Part shown: positions 21,339-32,170 of the stretch, piece by piece
Layout of the letters: each line of letters starts with the position of its first letter
How positions within the stretch are numbered: position 1 is the first letter of the stretch
Source of the DNA: Budorcas taxicolor
Taxonomy: Eukaryota > Chordata > Mammalia > Artiodactyla > Bovidae
Direction: 5' to 3'
Assembly (NCBI RefSeq): GCF_023091745.1
Contig: NC_068930.1
Location: forward strand, 13,166,262-13,230,261
Length of the DNA stretch: 64,000 nucleotides
Translations under genes and position numbers: made by a program
Notes under the pieces: model-generated
What the model was told of the DNA's origin: nothing
Databases searched by the model: none
What the model saw: only the letters and a program-made list of their open reading frames with translations

Positions 21339-21774
21339 CTATGTTGCTGCTGCTGCTGCTACTTAAGCTCTTCAGTCATTCTGTTTGACCCTATGGATTA
21401 CAGCTTGCCAGGCTCCTCTATCCTTGGGATTCTCTAGGCAAGAGTCCTAGAGTGGACCCCGCTGCCCCGGGGGATCTTCTGAATCCATGTATACACCGAG
21501 ATTTTCTGTATCGTAGGTGGATTCTTTACCATCTGAGCCACCAGGGAAGCCCAAGAATACTGGAGTGGGTAGCCTATCCCTTCTCCAGGGCATCTTTCCA
21601 ACCCAGGAACTGAACTGGGGTCTCCTGCATTACAGGCGGATTCTTTACCAGCTGAGCTACCAGGGAAGCCCACTACTACTGTATATAAAAGATAAATTCT
21701 TATATATAAAAGAGATATAAATTCTATATATAAAAGAGACAAATTCTTTACCATTGAGTCACCAGGAAATCCCA
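21339..21774 (-). mobile_element. Composite Bov-tA with three head pieces, TSD
   Basis: Read in the sense of the element (right to left): a short tRNA-head piece (21744-21773), an AT-rich triplicated stretch, a full tRNA head plus the start of a BovA body (21552-21671), then a second head with a complete body and (AGC)n. The outer flanks tgaatcca (21331-21338 and 21775-21782) match, which suggests that the whole block sits in one target site inside L1. Confidence 0.8.
21681..21741. repeat. AT-rich tandem repeat inside composite SINE
   Basis: The unit 'tatataaaagaNataaattct' recurs about three times with small differences. Confidence 0.75.
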
Positions 21775-21910
21775 TGAATCCATAATACTTCACTTAAAAA
21801 AATGCTAGGGGAAATAAGCATGTTTCAGAACATTCTATGCATTAAAAACCCAATAAGGCAACAGTGTATGTTGCATGGGCTCATATAAATGTATGTAAGA
21901 ATATCCTGAC

Positions 21911-22110
21911 CTTCTCTGGTGGCTCAGATGGTAAAGAATCTTCTTGCAGAACAGGAAACCCTGGTTCAATCCCTGGGTCAGGAGGATCCCCTGGAGAAGG
22001 GAATGACTACCCACTCCAGTATTCTTCCTAGGAGAACTCTTTGGACGGAGGAGCCAGGCGGGCTACAGTCCATGTGGTCACAAAGAGTTGGATGTGACTG
22101 AGCGACTTTG
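21911..22110 (+). mobile_element. Bov-tA SINE with (GA)n at its end
   Basis: A full element from 'cttctctggtggctcagatgg' to 'gactgagcgactttg', followed by a GA microsatellite at 22111-22127. Confidence 0.92.
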
Positions 22111-22127
22111 AAAGAGAGAGAGAGAGA

Positions 22128-22999
22128 ACAATATACCATTAAATTCTGGAGGATATGCATTCAGAGTAATTCTAACTCAGAGAAGCTGGAAAAGGAACCA
22201 AGACTGCTAATAAAATCAAAGAAAATCTCTTCTCTTCCCTAGCATACATTTTTTAAAAATAAAGCATTCATGTCCTATTCCTAAAGTTAAAATTTAATTG
22301 AAAAGGGAAAGAGTGAATGATTATGAAGCTGTTTCCTAAAATTGAATATCAAAGCATTTTCTCTGCATTTGAATCTTCTACTGTAAGCTGGCTGTACAAC
22401 CTCTGTGGGGCCTTTAGGGGTAATTTGTACACAGATAATTCTATCTGGGTCTTAGAAATCATAAAAAAAAAAAAAAGATTCTCTCTAAGTGGCTTTTTTT
22501 TGCTGCCGGGTCTGAGTAATTTTATACACTTTCATATACATAGCTGAAATGACACAGGAACTCCAGAGTACCTGCCTTTAGGTTGCAAATCTCCCTCATT
22601 TTTTTTTAATGTCAATGAATTTTGTGTCAATGAAATTCAGGTTCTAAGGCAATCCTAAGATTTTTACTCGCTAAGCTGTAAATGCGTTGCCTGGAGCTCT
22701 TCAGCATTTTCTGACATGACTTTACATAGCTAGTTCCTCTTTCTGGAACATTCTTTCCTTCAATTCTTTTTTTTTTTTTTTTTGCTCTAGAAAGTAAATT
22801 TTTTTAACTAAAAGAAAAAAAAACAATATTTCCTTGTATTTAATCAAAATAGAAATGCATCTGACTGCAACTGTGTTATTTTCCTTAAAAATGAAGGAAA
22901 CAAAAAATTGTGGTTATTCACAAGCATATTATTTGCTATTTTAACTTCGTCCTCCAATTTTTGCACAGCCTATTTCCTCACCCCGTTCAGTTTTTTCTT
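22128..22999. other. Unassigned AT-rich sequence with homopolymers
   Basis: It holds A-runs near 22465 and T-runs near 22600 and 22765. No gene or identifiable repeat. Confidence 0.4.
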
Positions 23000-23235
23000 A
23001 CTTGTTCCTACTCTGCTTTCTCTGGTCTCTCTGTTAGTCCTTCTCGCCTGTTTGTAATTATTTACTTATCTTTGCTCATTTATTTATTTTCTCTCTCCTC
23101 CTCTAGCATGTGCATTTCAAGAGAGAAGGGAATTGACTGTGCTTTCGTTGTTATGTCTCAGTGTCAAGAACAGTGTCAGGAACATAGGAGGTGCTCAATC
23201 AATATTTGTCCATTGATGAACAGGCTTGTGATGGA
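23000..23235 (+). repeat. L2 LINE 3' end
   Basis: Pyrimidine-rich text is followed by 'agagagaagggaattgactgtg', 'gaacagtgtcaggaacatagg' and 'aggtgctcaatcaatatttg', the canonical order at the L2 3' end. Confidence 0.65.
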
Positions 23236-24061
23236 GTTCTTGTTACTTGTTATTCATTCATGTGTAACGCTTTCCAAGCTTTGGAAATTATTAAATCACT
23301 TTTCTGCATTTTATGTTTAAAACTCCCTTTATTCTTAATAAGATTCAGTTTAAACTGCTCCTCTTTTTCTTTATAAACAATCCCACACAGGATATGGGTG
23401 AAAAAAAAAGAAACCAAAAAAGAGAGGATGTACAAAATAGCGTTCTTTTTCTGAAAAGAGATTGTTTTCCCCCACAGTCTTAAATGAAAATCTTTTAACC
23501 AATATATCAGATCTTTCATAAACCATGAAATGAAATGACTGGCTATCAAAACTAATTTTGAGAAGAAAAACTGTCATCTCCAAAGCAGTAAAATGTCCAT
23601 AAAACTCTGTAAACTAATTACTAGGTTAAGTAAAATCATTGAAATGTATCAGGACCTTCAAATGTCTTCAGGGCAGACATAATACAGTAATTCTCAAATA
23701 GTCAGTCAGAGAATTTACAGCAATGGGCAGGATTAAGTCAGTGTAATAGTCTTAGTTTTGGTCCTGAGACATAAAAAAAACTATTGTTGGCAGATGACAC
23801 ACAAGAAAGAGGTGTCTGTTAGTGCGGCGTGATGTGAGCTGTTCTTTGAGGTCTGTGGGTCCTGAGCTCAGTGGAACTTAAATGGAGATTTAAGTACTCA
23901 TTTAGGTACTCAGAAAAAATGTACTCATTTTTTCTGCTCAGATGCTAAAGGATACATGCCTTTAAATCTATCTGAATATTTCTTTTCACTCCTCCTCATC
24001 AAAAGAAGTAGAAAGGTTTTTCTATGTGGTGCTTTTTATTTTAGACTAATAGATGCCCTTA
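23236..24061. other. Unassigned sequence
   Basis: No repeat or gene recognised. The small open frames on both strands have no motif. Confidence 0.4.
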
Positions 24062-24099
24062 TGTATATTACATTTTTGCATGTGGGTAACAATTAAAAT

Positions 24100-24318
24100 A
24101 GCTTCCCTGGTGATTCAGTGGTAAAGAATCCACCTGCAAAGCAGGAGACATGGTTTCAATCCCTGTGTTGGGAAGCTCCCGTGGAGATGAAAATGGCAAT
24201 CCACTCTGGTATTCTTGCTTGGAAAATTCTGTGGACAGAGGAGCCTGGTGGGTTACAGTCCATAGCGTCGTAAAGAGTTGGATACAAGTGATGCAACTTA
24301 GCACGCTCGCACATGTAC
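24100..24318 (+). mobile_element. Bov-tA SINE, first of a flank-sharing pair
   Basis: A complete diverged element ('gcttccctggtgattcagtgg' to 'gatgcaacttagcacgc'). The 33 bases before it (24067-24099) recur after it (24325-24357) with two mismatches, much longer than a usual SINE target duplication. Confidence 0.9.
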
Positions 24319-24357
24319 TTGTTTATTGCATTTTTGCATGTGGGTAACAATTAAGAT

Positions 24358-24562
24358 GGGCCTTCCCGGTAGCTCAGTGGTAAAGAACCCGCCTGGAATG
24401 CAGGAGACGTGGGTTTAAACCCTGGATCAGGAAAATCCCCTGGAAAAGGAAATGGCAACCCACTCTAGTATTCTTGCTTGAGAGGAGCCTGGCAGGCTAC
24501 AGTCCATGAGGGTCACAAAGAGTTTGACACCACTAAGGGACTAAACAACAACAACAACAATT
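24358..24562 (+). mobile_element. Bov-tA SINE, second of the pair
   Basis: It is missing part of the body ('ttgcttgagaggagcctgg') and ends in (CAA)n. Its flanks 'aacaattaagat' and 'aacaattaacat' form a target duplication. Confidence 0.9.
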
Positions 24563-24715
24563 AACATATGGGCAAAATCCACCAGATACACAGTGGAAGT
24601 CCTCGTGTTCCTTTGATTTAGCAAAAAAATTCTGTTTTAGTATGATATGTTGATAATCCAGAGTAAGTCACTAGGATTTGATAAACTCACTGGAATATTG
24701 AATATTCATTTTATT

Positions 24716-24880
24716 AGGTAACTTTATATAAATTTGTATTTATATATGCTGTATAAATATATATTTAAATGTATAAATCACATACAAGTTTATACTTAAT
24801 ATAGACTTAAATTATATAGTAAATATATTAATACGACTGTATATATAATTTGTATTAATTTAAATGTATATCTACATTGG
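24716..24880. repeat. AT-rich low-complexity tract
   Basis: Repeated TATATA, AAATTT and TTAATA combinations, nearly free of G and C. Confidence 0.8.
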
Positions 24881-24964
24881 CGAAATTGTTTGGGGAAACC
24901 CAAAAGCTAATCTTATACGCAACATAGAATATCATGATTCTAGATTATAACTGACTGTTTACAT

Positions 24965-25060
24965 GTATGTCTTTCTAATACTCCTTGAAGATATGAACCT
25001 CTATCTTATTTGCTTTATTCCCCAATGTTCAGGTTTTGGAATGAATGAATAACCCTTAAC
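24965..25060 (+). repeat. Probable L2 3' end
   Basis: 'ctccttgaagatatgaacctc', 'tattccccaatgttcagg' and 'gaatgaatgaat' follow the L2 end order. Confidence 0.5.
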
Positions 25061-25984
25061 ATAAGCCTGTCTGGGATTTCCTTCACATCATCTTTTCCTA
25101 GAGGTATGACTCAAAGATAGAAATTTGTCCAGGGTACTGCTGGTCCTCAGAAATATTCCTTATACTCTGTCATAGTGATTTCTACCCTGGCTCAAGGCAG
25201 GGATTCTTGAAAGAAGAGTGGTAGGAGGCAGATCTCTTAAAAGTGATGAGTATCAGACCACAAACTCAGAAGATGGCAAATGAGGAGTAAAACTGGGAAC
25301 ACGCATTTCACTTACCCAAATGGCTTGCACATTAGAAGCTCGCACCCTCCCCCGCCCCAATTAAAGTGGAGGGAAATCTTCGTGGTGGATGGGTTCTTTC
25401 CTCTGTGTCTGAATCTGCCATTGCCTGGCTGGCCTGCATGTCCCTTTGGAATTGATAATGAGGTTCAAGAGAGAGGTATAGCCCTCACTAAGCATGTCAC
25501 CCCTATTTAGCACCTTTTCCAGGATGGCAGCTACTATTGTTTTATTATGTCCCCGATCAGCTGTCACTATTCATAAAGTAATCACTGCCATTAACACGTC
25601 ATGCCTCAAGCCATCTGCTGCTGCATGGCACACACTGAGCTGTGGGTTGCAAGCTAAGCAGGTGTCACCTCAGAATGACAGTACCATAGGAAAGGTGGGA
25701 GGTCGTCATTGTGAAAGAGGATATGTCGTGTCAAATAATTCAATTTTTTGATGTACTATAGTGCAGTGGGCAATGATGTTTCTTGCTCACCTGACATAAG
25801 TTTAAAAGAAAAAAAATCTTATTTGAGATACTTAACTTTCAATATCAATAAGTTACAGGGACAAAATGTCATGGAAATTCTTGACGACAGTAGCAATTTG
25901 ACTGTGAATGGATTACTGCACTAGACTTGCGGTCAAACGGAAAATTTTCATGAACAAATTTCTGAGCCATCAAACCTTCATCTG
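25061..25984. other. Unassigned sequence
   Basis: No recognisable repeat. Two open frames (25280-25510 and 25494-25751) have no family resemblance or splice context. Confidence 0.4.
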
Positions 25985-26045
25985 ACAAGCATTTATTGAG
26001 CACTTACTATGTGACACTGACATACAGCTGGCACAGCCAAAATGT
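25985..26045 (-). repeat. MIR/L2 fragment
   Basis: 'catttattgagcacttacta' is the shared reverse-strand signature of MIR and L2 ends. Confidence 0.5.
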
Positions 26046-26517
26046 AAAATCCCTACTTAAAAAGAAAATCACCAACTAATATACACAGTGGACATCCATA
26101 CTCTGCTGAATGCCTGACCCTTGGTCTGTCCTTAATGCTTATCTTGATTTTGGACAGTTTTTAATTTCTTACTACTTTCCATTTTGATTGGATGTCCTGT
26201 TTTGTGTTGGAAAATGAGTTTGCAGTGGAAAAATATAATGGTTTAATTGGTGGTTGAAGAGATTTTCAAGGGAAAATTTGGTTTTACCTTGAGAATCTAA
26301 CCTCTATGTGGGTATATTATTTGATTGCAAACCAATTAAGGAAAGTTATGTTATCCTGAACTCTACAGAAAGCAAAAATGTTCATATTCTATGCTAGGAT
26401 TTTCCCACTAGTTTTGAAACCAACTTTCTTTTGAGAAACCATAAAGATCTCAAGCTCTCTCCTCTGAAGATTGGTAGGGCCATCTGTTGTAATCAGAAAG
26501 ATACAATCAAGCTTTAT
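26046..26517. other. Unassigned sequence
   Basis: No repeat or gene recognised. Confidence 0.35.
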
Positions 26518-26809
26518 GGGCTTCCCTAAAAGCTCAGTTGGTAAAGAATCTGCCTGCAATGCAGGAGACCCCAGTTTGATTCCTGGGTCAGGAAGATCCA
26601 CTGGAAAAGGGATAGGCTACCCGCTCCAATATGCTTGGGTTCCCCTTGTGTCTCAGCTGGAAAAGAATCTGCCTGCAATGCAGGAGACCAGGGTTCGATA
26701 CCTGGGTTGGGAAGATCCCCTGGAGAATGGAAAAGCTACCCACTCCAGTATTCTGGCCTGGAGAATTCCGGGGTTGCAAACAGTAGGACACGACTGAGCA
26801 ACTTTCACT
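26518..26809 (+). mobile_element. Dimeric Bov-tA (two tRNA heads)
   Basis: Two tRNA heads in tandem (from 26518 and from about 26637) are followed by a single BovA body that is missing its middle. The first unit stops in the BovA start and joins the second head at 'cttg|ggttcccc'. Flanks 'tcaagcttta' and 'tcaagttttg' may be a diverged target duplication. Confidence 0.85.
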
Positions 26810-27469
26810 TCAAGTTTTGTTTCTGTAGTTTATATTAGGAACAATGGTTTCTATTTTCTTTGCAACATCTATAATTATGATATATATTACATATACTTTT
26901 TAAGGGTCCTTCTTTCTCATTGATGATTATGGTGTGCACCAATTTTCATCCTTCCCCAATCCCTCGTTATGCCCTGAGAACTGAGAATCATGGGTTTAGG
27001 TTTCTAACAGGAAACAGAATATGCTTCATTGTAGATCAGTCACTTTATTGCTTAACTGAGAACAAGGAATGGGGCCACTTTAACTTTAAGGATAAAACCA
27101 GGAATCTGAAAGTTATACCTTCATGATATTAGTGAAGTATTAGAATAAAACAAGCATATTTCTTCTAATGATTGATGGCCCTTTCTAAGAAGACTAAGTA
27201 TAAATCAGTGAATACTGGTTATATTATTATTTGCCAGGAGTAGGCATTCTGATGGAGTTGAAGTTCACTGTTTTATATAGATTTAATAATCTTAATAAAA
27301 AGTTAATATTTGATATTTAGGTTGCATCAAAATGCTGTAGCTCACATTGCTTTATCAGCTTGGCTCCTCAGAATATCACGTGTCTATACCAGGCTCATGA
27401 AAAAAACAAAGACTGGGCTTCCTGAGTCTTGCCTCTAAGGCCCTTTCAGTCCATTTATGATTTTTCCAC
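26810..27469. other. Unassigned sequence
   Basis: AT-rich, with no repeat or gene recognised. Confidence 0.4.
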
Positions 27470-28333
27470 ATTCGTTTTTGTTGTCCAGTTGGTAAGTTGT
27501 GTCTGACTCTTTTTAAAAAAATAATTTTGTTTATTTGGACTGCGTGGGGTCTTCCTTGCTGTGTGGGCCTTTCTCTTGCTGCAGTGAGTGGGGACTACAC
27601 TCTAGTTGTGGCTTATGGGCTTCTCATTGTCGTGGCTTCTCTTGCTGTGGAGCACAGGCTCCAGGGCACATAGGTTTCTGTAGCTACAGTTCGTGGGCTC
27701 AGCAATCACGGCTCCTGGCCTCTAGAGCACAGGCCCAATATTTGTGGCATATGGGCTTAGCTGCTCCATGGGATGTGGGATCTTCTTGGATGATCAAACC
27801 CATGTCTCTTGCATTGGCAGGTGGATTGTTCACCCCTGAACCATCTAGGAAGTTCCATGTCCAACTTCTTGGGACCCCATGAACTACACCACATCAGTCT
27901 TTCCTGTCCTTCACTATTTAGTGGCGTTTGCTCAAATTCATGTCTACTGAGTCAGTGATACCATCCAACTATCTCATCTTCTGTCACCCTTCTCCTCTTG
28001 CCCTCAATCTTTCCAAGCATCAAGGTCTTTTCCAATCAGTCAGCTCTTTGCATCAGTGGCCAAGGTATTGGAGCTTCAGCTTCCCTAGGTCCTTCCAATG
28101 AATATTCAGGGTTGATTTCCTTTAGAATTGACTGGTTTGATCTCCTTGCTGTCCAAGGGACTCTCAAGAGTCTTCTCCAGCACCACAATTTGAGGCATTA
28201 ATTCTTCAGAGCTCAGCTTTCTTCATGGTCCAGTTCTCACATCCATATATGACTGCTGGAAAAACCATAGCTTTGACTAGATGGACATTTGTCAGCAAAG
28301 TGATGTCTCTGCTTTTTAGTACGCAATGGCTAG
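27470..28333 (-). mobile_element. BovB LINE 3' part, split by CHR SINE
   Basis: The BovB 3' end (27478-27511) continues after the CHR at about 27858 with 'tgggaccccatgaactac' and runs to 'gtctctgctttttagta'. It is 5'-truncated, with frames heavily broken in the C-terminal region. Confidence 0.9.
27512..27857 (-). mobile_element. CHR-2-like tRNA SINE nested in BovB
   Basis: 'tgtggagcacaggctcc', 'tgggcttagctgctcc' and 'cattggcaggtggattgttc' are the characteristic text of cetartiodactyl CHR-2 SINEs in reverse. The flanks 'tgtctgactctt' (27500-27511) and 'tgtccaacttctt' (27858-27870) are both BovB target sequence. Confidence 0.88.
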
Positions 28334-28680
28334 TAGACATTTTGCCACTGAATATTTTGCCACTTATTTTAAAATAATATTTTTGTTGAAAACTTGGTAA
28401 GACACTGTGGACTTAGAATCAGATCAGAGAATATTTTATCATATCTTCCTGCCAAAAGGTTTTAATTCATCCCAGAAGCAGAATAGGGCTCGCCAGAGGT
28501 TTGGGGGTGGTGGAGGTAAAATAGATCCCTGGAAAAATGTTCTTTTGAAACAAGTGTCTATATTCATGTTTTATGCATCAGAATTCTGCTCCCACTGCTG
28601 GATAAGCAGGAAGGCAATGGAGTCAAAGAACATCAGTAGGTTGTGAACCACTGAGGTTGAAGGCCCTCCTTGATAAATGA
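28334..28680. other. Unassigned sequence
   Basis: No repeat or gene recognised. Confidence 0.35.
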
Positions 28681-28860
28681 ATATATATATTTTTTCAAAA
28701 AGAAGATATATGTATTTGCATATGTATTCACATATGTATATATATTTATATATGTAACCATACATATGTATTTGTATATATACACATGTATCCGTACAAA
28801 TATCCATATAGTATATGAATATATACATATATACAAATACATAGGCAAATATATGCAACT
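28681..28860. repeat. AT-rich imperfect palindrome
   Basis: TATATG, TGTATT and ACATATA words fill the region. The left part (about 28705-28755) resembles the reverse complement of the right part (about 28800-28856), so it could fold back. Confidence 0.65.
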
Positions 28861-28938
28861 TCTTTGTAAAGTCTTCAGGATAAAAACTGAAAAGTTTCTA
28901 GTCACTTTGCTGTTTGATAGCTATCACGATGAGTCACT

Positions 28939-29205
28939 ATTGTTGGTGTTCAGTCACTGTTGTGTTCAGCCACTGCTGTGTCCAGCCCTTTGCGACCCCA
29001 TGGACTGTAGCACACCAGGCTTCCCTGTCCTTCACTATCTTCTGGAGTTTACTCAAACTCATGTCCATGGAGTCCATGATGCCATCCAACCATCTCATCC
29101 TCTGTCGTCTCCTTCTCCTCCCTCCCTCAATCTTTCCCAGCATCAGGGTCTTTTCCAATGGGTCGGCTCTTTGCATCAGGAAGGAGGCCAAAGCATTGGA
29201 GCAGC
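28939..29205 (-). mobile_element. BovB LINE, short 3' piece
   Basis: The last part of BovB, from 'gcgaccccatggactgtagc' to 'catcaggaaggaggccaaag'. It begins with a small duplication ('gttcagtcactgttgt' / 'gttcagccactgctgt'). Confidence 0.92.
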
Positions 29206-29421
29206 AATCTGTGTCCCATCTTTTGTCCTCTTATGTTCTAAGTGACCAACTTTTGGCTCCTAAGAAAGAGCCTTCTATACCCTTCCAATATTTTTCTTCT
29301 TTTCTTTAGTTTAGTCACAGTCTAATTGATAGACTGATAAAATAAATGTGCAAATACAGGAGAAAAAGCCACAGATCTACAAATGATGGGTCCCAGACTC
29401 CTAGAAAGTGTTTTCTCATTG

Positions 29422-29510
29422 AACACACATTTATTAAGCATATATGTGATGCCAGCCCTGTTCTAGATACCATATTCAGTGACAATCAAAAGAAATTATT
29501 GAGAAAAATA
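29422..29510 (-). repeat. L2/MIR fragment
   Basis: 'acatttattaagcatatatgt', 'gccagccctgttctagatacc' and 'cagtgacaatcaaaag' follow the reverse of an L2 3' end. Confidence 0.5.
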
Positions 29511-30304
29511 TGTATTCTCTCTGATATTGTTGGACTTTCAGAAACTAAATTAATGGACTAATGACATTCATTCAAACTTTAAAGTGATTTTATATATGAT
29601 CTTTCTGAGAACTTCTAATGGATTTTTTTAAGATAAAAAATAAAATTATTAGAAACAATACAGGTATATATTTTTAGAAAAGAGTTCTTCCTGTGGGAAA
29701 GCAGGCTGATTTAAATCCCTCAATGATCAAAGTGTTAAAAGTAATTTGCTTTGAATGGAGTCATCTATAAAACATATCCATATGAAAAAAACCTGTGAAC
29801 GCATAATGGACAAAAAAAAACAAATAAAACTATTGAAATAATGTATTTTCTTTATACCAACTCTATCCATTAATTTTTTACAGTTTTCTATCATGTAACA
29901 TTACCTTTCATATAAAATGATATTTTAAAATGAGATGGGGTTGGTAAAAGATACAACGGGTAGTTAATGGAAGAAGGATTCCAAAGCTGTGCTCTGCTGG
30001 ATGAGAGAGAAAGGAAAACAAAATTCATCTGGGGGTCTCTCCGAGTCAGAGGTTGTGGTTCATAGCCTTTAGAGGGTGAGCAATGTTCAGAGCCAAGGAT
30101 TTTTATATCTTTATTTTCACTATTTGTTTCTTTTCTCTGTAGAAATCAAGCACAAGGTATTTGAAATAATGAAACTCCCTTCAATATAATACTCTATAAG
30201 CAGAGTCATGAATTTTACACATTTAGAAAATATTTTTGAAAATTTGCCATGGATTGTTGGATGGTTGTGGAATAAATTCAATATGATGATGTTCTTGCTT
30301 GAGG
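29511..30304. other. Unassigned AT-rich sequence
   Basis: No gene or clear repeat. Confidence 0.4.
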
Positions 30305-30470
30305 CAGCCTGCTGCAGTAGGAGACACGTGGCTTACCGCTGAGATCGATCTGAGTTCCAATCTGAATTCTGCTACACACTTGCAAGTGCGCAAGTTACTT
30401 GACCTCCATATGACTAGTTTTCTTCACCTCCACAGCTGAGATTACTTTTCCAGCAAGTAGGATATGATGG
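30305..30470 (+). repeat. MIR SINE
   Basis: 'gatctgagttccaatctgaa', 'tgcaagtgcgcaagttacttg' and 'acctccatatg' match MIR in order. Confidence 0.6.
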
Positions 30471-30761
30471 TTACCTTCCATCATTGCCATCCTTGATTCT
30501 GATCATCTTTCTAATGAGAAAAGGATGGCTTACTCATAAGGAGAGGTCATAACAGTATTACGGCAAGAACCACCCCCCTTCCCCACCAAGATGTTTGACA
30601 CCCTTTAGTATTAACTGTCAGTTTGGTAAAAATGTACATGCTTGCAATTTCTAAGGAAAGCAAAATCGAATGTTTGCATTCTTTTACTTATGTTAAGACG
30701 AGAATCCACGCTGTAGTCTCATTTTCAGAAAGGGAATCATCTGGGGTAGGAATGCTTTATT

Positions 30762-31590
30762 TCTGCATTTATTCAACAAACACTGAACACCTGTCAGATG
30801 TCTGGCCCCAGTGCTAGGCATTTAGAAGATAAGGATAAACAAGATACGATCCCTAACTTCAAGGAGCTGGAGTCCAGGGTGAAGACCACACATGGAGGAT
30901 CGTATGCAGTAAATGCAGGGGTGGAGTGCCCCTAGAAGTACTGAGGGGACACCTAACTGGCAAATGTGGGTGGAAAGTGACAGGGCAGGACTCAGGGAAG
31001 GTGGCAGCCTGGCCCTGAAGCCTCCAAGCATGAGCTGGAGTTATCTAGGTGGACCAGCTGGGTGAGATTGGAGTGGGTGAAGGACCCTCCAGGTGGAGGG
31101 TCAGGAAAGTCAACATCAGAAAGAGAATAACACATGAAGTGGGGAGAGTGTGGAAGGAAATACCATCTAAGGTACCCAGTGCTAGATGTTGGGGATAATG
31201 AGATGATGCTATCACAGAGACAAACAGAAGTCAGATTGTGGAAGTTTTATTTTTCAAGTCAAGTTGCGTCAGCTTCATGCAATGGACCTTATGAAGGCCT
31301 GGGCAGAACTGAAAGGCGTCTGCCCAAATCTGTGGGGAGAACAGCATTCAAGGTGAGAAAGCCCATCAGGGAATGTGCTGTGGTCTGTGGTCCAGAGACA
31401 GGCTGAAATGACTTGGGCCAGCTCAAGGGGGTAGGAGGTAGAACAATGGGAATTGCTGGGGTTTGGGTGCATGGGAGAGGGGAGTGGGGAGGGGAGAGGA
31501 GTGCAGAGTCTTGGATGATGCCCAGCTCTGAAGCTTTGGTACCCAAGGTGGTGCTGTCATCCCAACACAGACAAAAAGGACACTGACCAT
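30762..31590 (-). repeat. Long L2 LINE 3' fragment
   Basis: It begins with the L2 end in reverse ('ttcaacaaacactgaacacc', 'ccagtgctaggcatt', 'gatccctaacttcaaggag') and continues for about 800 bases of the purine-rich reverse strand typical of L2, including 'ttggatgatgcccagctctg'. It is diverged, and the open frames here are fossil or chance. Confidence 0.55.
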
Positions 31591-31978
31591 TCAATCTTAG
31601 GCATTCAATGAAATAGGGTACAAAAAAAGAGTGTGTCCTTAAGAAATAAGCCATGACTCTGGGTTTTTGAATAAACAAGTGATATTTTATTGGTGTTAGC
31701 TGTTAGCTGCATTTACAGCTTCTTCTGGTACATGGGGAAGGCTTGTTGTGGGGGAATCATGGCAAAGGTTAAAATGGAGCTCAGCTTTAGCGCTCCTCCT
31801 CTGTAGCTCGGGGACAGTAGGCATGCCGTTTTAGCTGTCTGTACTCCTTGTTCCTCACTGATAAAACGAGTAGATTTGACAAATAATTTTTAAGTTAAAA
31901 AAAGTGATTCTAATTTGATTATTTAGAGATCACATAAAGTGGCATCCCCACTCGTACAGCCTCACTTGTACAAAGATC
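31591..31978. other. Unassigned sequence
   Basis: No repeat or gene recognised. Confidence 0.35.
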
Positions 31979-32170
31979 ATGGCTCAGATGGTAAAGAATC
32001 TGCCTGCAATGCAGGAGACCTGGGTTCAATCTCTGGGTTGGGATGATCCCCTGGAGAAGGGAATGGCTACCCACTCCAGTATTCTTGCCTGGAGAATTCC
32101 ATAGACAGAAGAGCCTGGTGGGCTACAGTTCATGAGGTTGCAAAGAGTCGGACACAACTGAGTAACTAAC
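31979..32170 (+). mobile_element. Bov-tA SINE, 5' end missing
   Basis: It starts inside the tRNA head at 'ggctcagatggtaaagaatc' and has a complete, well-kept body ending 'gactgagtaactaacac'. Confidence 0.93.

Noticed and set aside
28571..29245. 191-codon plus-strand and related minus-strand frames rich in Tyr and Ile
   Set aside because: They arise from AT-rich low-complexity DNA joined to BovB sequence.
31289..31678. 129-codon minus-strand Pro/Ser/Thr-rich frame
   Set aside because: It falls in a diverged L2 region; composition and place fit noncoding repeat DNA.
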